Positions 44,191-53,330 of a stretch of DNA of 64,000 nt are shown here, piece by piece (position 1 is the first letter of the stretch; each line of letters starts with the position of its first letter). The position numbers and the translations under genes are program-made. The notes below the pieces were generated by a model. The model was not told where the DNA came from, ran no database searches, and saw only the letters and a list, made by a program, of their open reading frames with translations. Source of the DNA: Chelonoidis abingdonii (taxonomy: Eukaryota; Chordata; Testudines; Testudinidae); NCBI RefSeq assembly GCF_003597395.2, contig NC_133771.1, positions 139,566,027-139,630,026 on the forward strand, in the 5' to 3' direction.

Positions 44191-47100
44191 CTAGACCAGA
44201 CCTTTATCTTAGCCCAAGAAAATAACCCTACAGATCTCAATGGAAGAAACTATTTATGAATATGCACTCAGCTAAGCAATACATGCATTTTATTACATTT
44301 AAATTTATAAAAATTACGATTTCTCCCCCATTTTTAAGTTAATTTAATCCTAAATGGACAATCTTAAATTCCAAATAAAACCACAGCTTGTAATCTATAT
44401 CCTTTCTTTTCCCACTTCATCAAAATGCCTAAAGGCAAATTGGAAGGATCGTGTCTTTGGTCCCATCTACAGTGCTTAAATGACAATGATTAAGCACACT
44501 TTTTAAAATGGAGCTGTGGCCAGACTGCATTGTGACATGATTTGCCCAGCCAATATGGATGAGGATAACCCATGTTACAACCCCCTTAAAAAATCCCCTG
44601 TGGCCAGCCAGGTCTGTGTTACAACCAGCTTATAACATGACTTGATACCAGGCACACTGACCAGCAAAACTCTGTTAAAATACAGTTTGACCACAACAAA
44701 GTTTAACCAACATTTAAGCAAATAGGGCTTAAAGGTAGGAAAGTAGTCCAGTTTCCTTAGCATTAGCTGAGATTGCCAGCTATCTGGTGGATGTGGGATG
44801 TAGATGTTGATCCACTAGAAACCAGACAAACTACCAGTTCACTTCACGTTGGTCCCTGAACAGTCCTCAGCTGATCATATGTGAGTCATGACTGTTTTGA
44901 ACTAGATTGAGCCACTAACTTCAATGCTTAAGGTGGTCTCAGAAAGGTGGCAGTGGTGGTGGGAAATCTATCAATCCCAGCCAAACTACGTTTTCATGCA
45001 CTTGAAACAGACAATGCGCCATTTTACGTATATATTACATACTGTAATAATATTCAGATCATGAAACTATCCATACGTTATTTACCGTTATTGTTTTTCA
45101 GTGAGGGTGCATACACCAGAACTTCAACTGAGGTAATAACTAGTTTCAAATTTTTTTTTATTTTAATGTACCGTCCTTTGCTGACAGTGGCAATTATCCA
45201 GCATAACCTAGCAAAGTCCCTCATAAGTAGGATCATTGTCTGATTTATTCCTCCATGTCACACAGTTCTTTTGATCTGCACAACGTCTTCCTTTTGCCAG
45301 CCATGACTGAACATACAACGTTTCAGAGCAATGGCTCAGGGTGTACTACAGGAGAGGAGTTAAACTTGAGCCACACACAGGACACCAACATGAACGGATG
45401 ATCTAAAAAAAGTAGCAATATTGTTCCTAGCATTAAATCTGCGTTCGCAATTCCCACCCATGGGATGCAGTGATTTCACACAAACTGAAAGGCTTTTCAA
45501 AGTATCAGGACATCATTTTGCTCCAAAATCTTATTAACTTCATTAGGCTTACAAAACCTCACGAGTATGCGGCTGAAACTTACAGCAGAGCTCCTTTATG
45601 TCCTTTTCTCCATACAAAATACTAGTTTCCCTGGCGGCCAAAATATGGATCAAGCACATTTACACTGGCTATGTGGTAAGCAGGAGTTGCATTCTGTTGC
45701 AACGTGGGTGAATAAGATTGAAAAATATTTGCATCCAATTAACAAGGCCCTGAGCAATCCAGTCCCCCTTAGAATGTACTTTGTGTACTTCTTACTGTTT
45801 GTAACTATCTACCATGACAAGCCAGCAAAATTACAAAAGCAGAGGGTTGTGCATAACAACCTATAATCATTGCATTCTTGTTCTTGTTACAAGTACATCA
45901 ATCGCTGTCAGCCTTTGCTCAGCTTTCAAAGAGATTTCGAATATGGTATTTCTGTGACCAAATAAAGGTCAGAGTTCCTGCTATGATAAATCAGAGCCCG
46001 TTAGGTGGCAAATTCAGCTGAAAGTCATCTGATGGGCGCAGCTGTGCACAAACTCTGAACAAGTTCCCCTCATCTCTCTTTCAGATTAGACATGAAGCTT
46101 GGACATCTGTTAGTTCCTGAATTACAGCACACATGCAATAACGGCCATACCCTGCTCTGGTGTTTATTATTTTCCAAGTTTTGCATCAACTCCAAACATA
46201 ACTGGACCACAACATCCTGTCACTGAATCTTTCAAATGCAGCTGCATTTGCTGCTAAAACGAATCATGATTTCATATGCAGTTGGCCTCTCCATTAAAAG
46301 AAAACAAAAATGTGAAGTTTGAATTTCCATCCTGGCTAGAGGGTTCATTTTCCTTTATTGAATCTTCTAGTTTAAAATACATCACATGCTACTTCTGAAT
46401 GGGCCTATACATATAATAATGGCATCTTATATGGTGGAGGATCCCAACTTGTTCTAAAAATTCAGATACATCTAGGATCATGTCATCAGTTACTGAAATG
46501 CAGCAGTCACTTCGGGGATGAAACAGCAACTGTTTAACTGCACTGGAGAACTTCACCACAGTTTATGGGACAAAGTGAAAGATAATTTTGCCAAATGAAT
46601 ATACAAGATGAATTCAGAACCCAAGTAGGAACATGGCCGGGCTACCCACCCTAATACTTCCCACACTCTTAGAAAAAATGTCCTTCGATCTTTAATGGCC
46701 ACAGTGGTTAGGATGCACCTGATGCAGAAGAGAACACTTCCAACAGCACAGGGACCCAACAGTCATACTGGGGTTTGGTTTCAATATTGACTCAGCAGGA
46801 AGAATGCTGCCTACTAAATCCCCATTGCCACTTCCTGCAGCAACTCCCTGGAGGTGTCCCACTGAACACATACATAAAGAGCAATTTGTTTTTAATGTGT
46901 ATTATAATGTAAAGTACAATCCCATTATGGTTCCCCTGTCCCTCTTCATTTGGCCCCTGCGGTTATTTTGCACTTCTCTGTAAGAAGGCTACCGCACTGA
47001 ATCATCCTGTGTAACAGCCATCTGACGAAGCAGGAAACTAACAGTTTGCCAAACCTCCAATGAACAGCATGGGGTGGGGGGGGGGGGGGGGTGTTTCTGT

Positions 47101-48324
47101 CCAGACAGTACTATTCCACTCTTCAGACAGTCATCGGGCTGGGTTACACTCATATCAACAATCACAGCCGCAGGAACAGAACCATGTGTTCTGACCTTGC
47201 TACCATTTGCCCGAGAATGAGGTTTTTAATCCTCCCTCCCACATTCTGTCATAGGCAGCAGTGAGCTGTATGTACCACTTTGACCTTTTCAGACACTTTT
47301 GCCATTTGACCGGCTGGACATTTCTGTTCTGCCCTCTTTACAGCCTCACCAATGAGAAAGAACTGGATTGATCAGCTAACGAAAATAGAGTCCACTCTAA
47401 AGGTCACTCTAGCACAGTATGCTACTGTCTTTCACAGAACTACTAGACATGAAAACTCTTATCGCCTTCCTGTGACCAGGGTTGTAATTACCACTTAAAA
47501 ACAGAACAAGAGCAACCCTACTAATATAACAATTTCAAGATTGTAATGCTGTGGTCTCTAAGATGCCATTCCAAAAGGCACAGAGACTAGCTGACACAGA
47601 TTCCTCTCCGAAGTAGTTTAGGAGGGATTCTCAACAGAAACTAACTTTTAAGGTCAATTGCTTTTCAAAGCTAATTATTCCTGCATGTGCTGAGCTGAAT
47701 TCTCCTGCTCATAATAAACCTTTGCGGCCCATTTAAAAAGAGAACCTGAAAAAATCATAGGGCCTTAGATGTTTCAAAGGCAAGACAAATCCAGACATAA
47801 AACACACATACACACACACTCCTTTTAGCTGCCACGAACCAACCCTTTGCCCTCATATTCCAATGAAATATTTGAGAAGTTTAGTATAGCAGATATATCT
47901 ATTGAGTGTGACAATCAGGGGCCTGACATTCTAGGGGAGCACAAGGAGTCTGAACATCTTAAAAATAAGCAATTGAATCAACATATATAAAAATATGTCA
48001 AGTAAGGTCTTCTATGAACACTTACAATGTTCTGAACTTGATGGTCATTATGAGATCTGTATACAAACTCTGGTTACAAATGTATGTATTTGTGTAGATA
48101 TAAAACTGCTCATAATTTGTGCTGCAACATTCACCTTCATCTCATAACAGGTCAGCCAGGCAGGGAGAGGCTGCCTTCTCAGACAGAGAGACTAGCTCCA
48201 ACCACCTAGCATTGTACAACTCGCGGAAAAGACAAGTAATGGGCCATTAATGTTAATGGGGAAACATTGAAAAGAAATCCTGCTGGAAAACTACCAGTTA
48301 GAAAACTACACAAAAAACTTTTAT
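44191..48324. other. Longest repeat-poor stretch of the window
   Basis: Almost no recognisable transposon sequence. 46760-46870 shows a weak match to the segment at 53205. A G-run lies at 47071-47091. The sequence between about 45980 and 46330 and near 47150-47400 is of even, high complexity and could include conserved non-coding DNA; see findings. No exon with convincing splice signals was found. Confidence 0.4.
47071..47091 (+). repeat. G-run with one interruption
   Basis: GGGG, one T, then 16 G. Such runs can form quadruplex structures and are prone to slippage; the exact length may be an assembly artefact. Confidence 0.85.
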
Positions 48325-48868
48325 CTGCATAGCTACACCTCAGATGTAGCTATGCTGAGCTAACTCACCAGCCTAGCTACTGTCTCTCAGGAAGGTGGAT
48401 TACCTACAACAGGGATCGGCAATCTTTGGCATGCGGCTCACCAGGGTAAGCATCCTGGCGGGCCGGGCCGGTTTGTTTACCTGCCACGTCCACAGGTTCG
48501 GCCAATTATGGTTCCCACTGGCTGCGGTTTGCCACTCCAGGCCAATGGGGGCTGCGGGAAGCAGCAGCCAGCACATCCATTGGCCCGGGATGCTTCCTGC
48601 AGCCCCCATTGGCCTGGAACGGCAAACTGTGGCCAGTGGGAGCCGCGAGCGGCCGAACCTGGGGATACAGCAGGTATACAAACTGGCCCGCCCCGGAAGG
48701 GTGTTTACCCCGGCGAGCTGCATGCCAAAGGTTGCCAATCCCTGACCTACAGCAACAGGAGAACCTCTCCCTTTACTGTAGCAAGTGTCTACACTGAAGC
48801 ACTACAGCAGCCCACCTTTTGCACCAGTGCAGCTGGGCCACTGTAGCATTTTCAGTGTAGCTGTAGCC
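48325..48868. mobile_element. TIR element carrying a nested palindromic hAT
   Basis: Left sequence GCATAGCTACACCTCAGATG and right sequence ending TCAGTGTAGCTGTAGCC look like degraded inverted termini. GTGTCTACACTGAAGC near 48786-48801 and GTAGCATTTTCAGTGTAGC are landmarks I recall from a turtle DNA repeat. The body is split at 48419/48745 by the palindromic hAT. Without that insertion the element would be about 210 bp. Confidence 0.55.
48420..48744. mobile_element. Palindromic hAT-like element (325 bp)
   Basis: The element is one long imperfect palindrome: CAGGGATCGGCAATCTTTGG at the left is mirrored by CCAAAGGTTGCCAATCCCTG at the right, and the mirroring continues to the centre near 48582. 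The 8-bp flanks ACCTACAA (48412-48419) and ACCTACAG (48745-48752) differ at one base. Open frames of similar sequence on both strands follow from the palindrome and are not genes. Confidence 0.9.
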
Positions 48869-48889
48869 TAAGAAAGGAGGGAGTTTTCC

Positions 48890-49560
48890 CCATCATGAAT
48901 CACTAGATTCAGAGAGAGAGGGGAACCTGCAAACCCCGTTAAAAGGAAAGGGATTTGAAGTGAAGGTATCCAGAAACTGAGGACCAGCATCAAGGCAGAG
49001 CACTGTCTGTGAAACACTAGATTCCCTCTTGGACAAGAGGCATGCTGGGAAACTGAGCAAACGCAATAGGTAACTTGTTTTAGAAAAGGTAATTTAGCTA
49101 ATAGAAGCATAAAACCTGAGGTTGCATCTATATGGTTCTTTGCTGTGTGAGTAGTAGGTGTTTGCTTCTCCTTCTCCGTTCACTTTCAAATCTATGATTT
49201 TTCTATTAAACTTTTTGTTTATCTTAGCCCCAAGCAAGTCTCTGTTGTGCAAACTGTGTGGAGTGTGTGTACTCAAGTGTACAAATAAATGGGGGCAGGT
49301 TTCACGCCTTTGGGGGTGACAGACAAGAAGCGAAAGTCCAAGTGTCTGGTAGGTGAGCACTTTGAGGAGACTCAGTACTGAAAGGGACTGTTGGGGTCCC
49401 CCTGCAAGGAGAGAGTGGGCTGATAGAATCCAGGGTGAGACCTTTATGCTTCAAGGCTTCCTACTGGTGTCAGAGCTCTGAGCCATAGCAACACAGCATT
49501 AAGACCCCCAAGTTACAGGGCAGGTAGTGACAGAACCCCAAAACGTCACACACATATAAA
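48890..49560 (+). mobile_element. Probable LTR-like dispersed repeat
   Basis: GAGGCATGCTGGGAAACTGA, TTTTTCTATTAAACTTTTTG (a polyadenylation-like ATTAAA nearby), AGTCTCTGTTGTGCAAAC and a CCAAGTTACAGGGCAGGTAG end resemble a long terminal repeat I associate with turtle genomes. No TG...CA boundary pair, primer site or coding region was found. It could be a different retroelement. Confidence 0.35.
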
Positions 49561-50091
49561 GCTTTGTATAGGTAGGTAGCCCAATCTTAAAGTCATCAGA
49601 AGCCTAGGGATAAAAATCCTTATCTTATTTTAAGAGTCTTCTCAGGTGATATTTTATTCTTCAGAAGATTTCTCAGTTCCTCTCCATAAAAGTTTAAGTA
49701 TAGTAAGAAAACAACTAAGGAACTGCCTCGTCTCCAGGGTCATGGGATTCAAAAAGGAGAGACCATGGTTAGCAAACCAACATTAGTTTTCCCTTCTTGA
49801 GGGTTACAGCACTCCCATATAAATGAACCAGAGACAAACACCCAGTCTGTTCCCTGCAACAGCTTCCAGAAAAACCCTTTCCTCTGCACTCCAGCAAGCC
49901 CTCTCAACTGGAGGCTCATACGCCAAGTACCTTAGTAGACACTGCCGGGAAGGACAGGGTGTTTATGAGGGCATTGTTTCTCGGATTGGGCTATCTACAT
50001 GTTTCCAGAGTGCCTGAGAGAGAATCATAGATGTTTAAAGATTTATCCTGCTACCTCCCTCTGTTACTGTCCCCATTTTACAGCAGGGAAC
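49561..50091. other. Non-coding stretch, ends in MIR-like sequence
   Basis: Mostly unrecognised. 50065-50091 reads GTCCCCATTTTACAGCAGGG and continues after the next element as ACTGAGGCCGAC, a minus-strand MIR-type CCATTTTACAG...AACTGAGGC block that was the insertion target. Confidence 0.4.
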
Positions 50092-50214
50092 TAAGGTGAC
50101 CAGATGTCCCAATTTTATAGGGACAGTCCCGATTTTTGGGTCTTTTTCTTATATAGGCTTCTATTACCCCCACCCCTTGTCCCGATTTTTCACACTTGCT
50201 GTCTGGTCATCCTA
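50092..50214 (+). mobile_element. Short hAT-like element, TAGGGTGACCAGA family, plus orientation (123 bp)
   Basis: The ends TAAGGTGACCAGATGTCCC and CTGGTCATCCTA are inverted repeats. The 8-bp duplication CAGGGAAC is exact at 50084-50091 and 50215-50222. The interior GGGACAGTCCCGATTTTTGG is typical of the family. A minus-orientation copy lies at 30151. Confidence 0.9.
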
Positions 50215-50416
50215 CAGGGAACTGAGGCCGACACACACAAGTCTGTGGCATAGCCAGGAGACTGTAGTTTTGTTCCCAAGTTCCGGCCTTATCAGCCAGA
50301 TCCTCCTCCTACCCCAGTTCCCCGCTTGTGCTGGGCCCATTACAGACTCTATTACAGACAGAGCTAGCTTCCTGGTCCACCTTTACAGCAGACCTCCATC
50401 CTGATTGGGCAGAGGC

Positions 50417-50978
50417 CAGGGCCAGTGCAACCATTTAGGCAACCTAGGCGGTCGCCTAGGGCACTGGGATCTGGGGGGTGCCATTTTCTTCGGCAGCGAC
50501 CATGGTGGCCGGATCTTCGGCCACCCCGGTCACCGCCGGCATTTAGATGGAGGGAGCTGGGGCAGGGGAGCACGGGGAAGGCGGCCTGCAGCAAGTAGGG
50601 GGGGCAGCACGCAGGGGAACTCCCCGCCCCAGCTCACCCCTGCCCCGCCTCCTCCCCGACCACACCATGGTTGCTTCACTTCTCCCGCCTCCTAGGCTTG
50701 CGATGCCAATCAGCTTAGGCACTGCAAGCCTGGGAGGCAGGAGAAGTGAAGCAGCCATGGCATGCTCGGGGTGCTTGTGCACATAGCAGGGATGAGCTGG
50801 GGTGGGGGGATGCCTCAGAGCAGAGGGTGGGGAGCTGCCACAAGGGGGGGCACCTCAGGGAGGAGAGGGAGAGCTGCCGCGGGGGGGGCACCTCAGGGCG
50901 GGAACACCTCAAGGCGGAGGGGAGGACGCAAAGTGGAAGTTTCGCTTAGGGGCGAGAAGCATCCTTGCACCAGCCCTG
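50417..50978. mobile_element. hAT-like element, GGGCCAGTGCAA family (562 bp)
   Basis: The ends CAGGGCCAGTGCAACCAT and ATCCTTGCACCAGCCCTG are inverted repeats. The 8-bp flanks GCAGAGGC (50409-50416) and GCTGAGGC (50979-50986) differ at one base. A strong internal hairpin is formed by 50665-50702 and 50723-50760. The GC-rich interior yields many overlapping frames, none convincing. Confidence 0.88.
50665..50760. repeat. 38-bp inverted repeat inside the hAT at 50417
   Basis: CCATGGTTGCTTCACTTCTC at 50665 is mirrored by GAGAAGTGAAGCAGCCATGG at 50741-50760, and the pairing continues inward to CAAGCCTGGGAGG, with a loop of about 20 bases. It could come from an inverted duplication within the transposon. 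Confidence 0.85.
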
Positions 50979-50986
50979 GCTGAGGC

Positions 50987-51318
50987 TCCCTGATACCGGA
51001 AGTACCAGGTACATAATGTTTATGGGAGACAGTCACACAGGAGACAGACTATGTGGAGGGGAGAGAAGGACATGGACCACATTTCCTTCCTCTCTCCCTC
51101 AGTATCTACTACAGAAAAGGTCTTGGCCAATGGGAGATGCCAAGAAACAGCTCCTCTAAGCAGCATATCCTCCAGAAACAGTAAGACTTGCAGAAAGAGA
51201 GACAGAGCTAATGGTACTTGAAGCAATGCTAACCGATACCCCCTTCGCATCCAATGGGATGCAGAACAGCCAAGGGCATGTCTAGAAGGCATTTTTGTTG
51301 CTATTGCTGGGGTGGAGG
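50987..51318. other. Unannotated non-coding stretch
   Basis: Nothing recognised between the hAT at 50417 and the LTR-like start. The 90-codon minus-strand frame at 51020-51292 has no recognisable domain. Confidence 0.4.
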
Positions 51319-51400
51319 TGTCATAAATGGATAGGTAAGGTAAGGGTTAAGTTTCTTTTACCTGAAAAGGGTAACCGAACACCTGACCAGAGGACCAATC
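51319..51400 (+). mobile_element. LTR 5' start, cut by the assembly gap
   Basis: TGTCATAAATGGATAGGTAA, then GGGTTAAGTTTC and ACACCTGACCAGAGGACCAA resemble the 5' end of a turtle LTR as I remember it, with the canonical TG start. The gap prevents finding the other end; sequence after the gap does not resemble the same LTR. Confidence 0.4.
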
Positions 51401-51500
51401 NNNNNNNNNNNNNNNNNNNNNNNNNNNNNNNNNNNNNNNNNNNNNNNNNNNNNNNNNNNNNNNNNNNNNNNNNNNNNNNNNNNNNNNNNNNNNNNNNNNN
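51401..51500. other. Assembly gap, 100 N
   Basis: Exactly 100 N bases, which normally marks a scaffold join of unknown size. Frames drawn through it are meaningless. Confidence 0.99.
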
Positions 51501-52128
51501 GGGACAGGACCAGACTGGTGGACACTAAAGTCCAGGTCTGGGACTGGACGGCTAGATTACCACAGGAGGCAAAAGACAAGTGCAGAGAGGCAGTCCCTAA
51601 CTGCTGCTGGCTGGGGATGAGAGGGACGGGGCACATTTCCCACAGATCTCCGGCATCTGCAGATTTTCCCATCCCCATCCCCACCTACACTACATCCCTG
51701 CCAGCCTTATGGACTGAGGGAGGTGGTGTGCCTAAACCATAGCTCTTACCACAGCATCCTATGACTAATACATTCCCTGCCATCGATTTATACACAAGAG
51801 AAGAACAGAGAGCACATAGTGTACTTCAGGATAACTTCACCTGCCAGGGAAACACAGCCACACATGGGATGAGACTAACCGGGCACCAGTAAACAGAGAT
51901 GTAACTCCAGCTTAGCTTCCCCGCCCTCACACAGGAGATGAGAACGAGGCATGGCCAGAGTGCAGGCCAATCAGACTCACAGAGGAAAGCAGAAAACTCT
52001 AGATGAGTGGCTGCTTGGCAGACTGACGAATAAGTGGCCTTAACGTAAGAAGGATCCCAGACCCAGTCACTATAGAGCTGCGATGATGGCCGGGGCTTGT
52101 GGTTTGATCTCTGACAGAGGAAGACAAG
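51501..52128. other. Unannotated non-coding stretch after the gap
   Basis: No recognised repeat or gene. Its true distance from 51400 is unknown. Confidence 0.45.
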
Positions 52129-52716
52129 CAGTGGCAGATTAACGCACAAGTCTGCAGACATGCTCTGTGGGGAGAGGAAGTCCTGTCCCAGCCTGGGAGG
52201 CGGTGAGGAGCCCTGGGAAGGTCACAGGCATGAGTAGCTGGGCAGGGAGGGATCCTTCAGCCCAGTTCCCGCTACTACTGGCCTGGCCTCAGTGGCCATC
52301 GCACTCCACCCAGGATCATTCAGTGCCTGCACCTGGCTTCTGCTGCCAGGCTGCCCCTGCCTGGTCCCTCCCACTCCCAGTGACTGGCTGCCCCAACTGC
52401 CACCTGGGTTTTGTGCCCAAGAGCAGCCATGTGTGGCCTTACTCCTCCTGTCGCCTCCGGCCTGAGACTTGCAGTTTGGAGGGGGTGGCAATGCAGCCCC
52501 TGCTCCCCCCAAAAACTACACCCTTGCCGCCGCCTCTCTGCCCCTGCCCAAGGCTACTATGTTCATGTTAAAAAGTGGGCAGGTATGGCCCTCCCATTTT
52601 TAAAAGGGAAGGACCATGACACTCTTCACCTCCCTGGTGCCCCTGGGCCTCCGGGGTGGGGGGGGGGGCAAATGTTCTATGTGCCCAGGGCTCCAATAAA
52701 TCTTAATCTGCCTTTG
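52129..52716. mobile_element. hAT-like element, CAGTGGCAGATTAA family (588 bp)
   Basis: The ends CAGTGGCAGATTAA and TTAATCTGCCTTTG are inverted repeats. The 8-bp flanks AAGACAAG (52121-52128) and AAGACAGG (52717-52724) differ at one base. The interior is C/G-rich, with long but unconvincing frames on both strands. A probable relic of the same family is at 31800-32330. Confidence 0.9.
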
Positions 52717-52724
52717 AAGACAGG

Positions 52725-53204
52725 TATGTTTTATTTGTCATAAATAGCACATTCCAAGCACCCTGGGGAACAAGCCGCCAAAACGCTGCTTGTTTCTGTT
52801 CCATTGGGTGAATCACTCTGTCTGTTTATGCATGGCAGTCATTTAACAGTGCACAGCAATGCTAGAACAGCAAGTATAGAAAAGAACCTTACTGGCTTGA
52901 AACAGCCAGGGAAGGGTTGGTCATCCAGCCTGTAACGGCTTAATAAAATAGATATATATTTAATACTAACAAAGAACTGTAGCCAGCAGCCAAATGCTAA
53001 CACCCTTACATTTTCTAAAAGATCCAGGGAATCTTAGACAATTGCGAGTGGTCAGGCCTTTGATTTTACATAGACCTGGGTTAAAGACAAAAACAAAAGC
53101 AAATGTCAAGAAAAGTTTGTTGAAATGTAGAAGAGTCTCAAGTAGCTCTGGGGTTTTACGTTTCATATGTAAGGCAGCATCACCCCCACCTGAAATCTTC
53201 CAGG
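52725..53204. other. Unannotated non-coding stretch
   Basis: No clear family. Overlapping frames on both strands at 52966-53239 carry no motifs. Confidence 0.4.
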
Positions 53205-53330
53205 ACTTGGCTTCAGTACTGACTCAGAGGGAAATGTGACATTTACTAAGTCATCAACACCACTTCCTGCAACACCTAGGGTTTTCCTTGAAGATCTCCC
53301 ATCCAGATACCAAGAACCTGATTACTACTC
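53205..53330 (-). mobile_element. Possible 5S-headed SINE relic (minus strand)
   Basis: ACCACTTCCTGCAACACCTA and GATCTCCCATCCAGATACCA: the second resembles the reverse complement of the 5S rRNA internal promoter region (ACTTGGATGGGAGACC). 46770-46870 has a related ACTTCCTGCAGCAACTCC segment without the 5S part. A SINE3/AmnSINE-type origin is possible but not proven. Confidence 0.35.

Noticed and set aside
48395..48745. Overlapping frames of 116 and 112 codons on opposite strands with similar proteins
   Set aside because: The similarity arises because the underlying hAT element is a palindrome; both frames are shadows of the hairpin.
51295..51684. Frames drawn through the N gap on both strands
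   Set aside because: They are created by translating unknown bases and carry no information.
53262..53315. Possible 5S rRNA gene
   Set aside because: Only a short piece resembling the reverse complement of the internal promoter remains; the rest of a 120-base 5S gene is absent.
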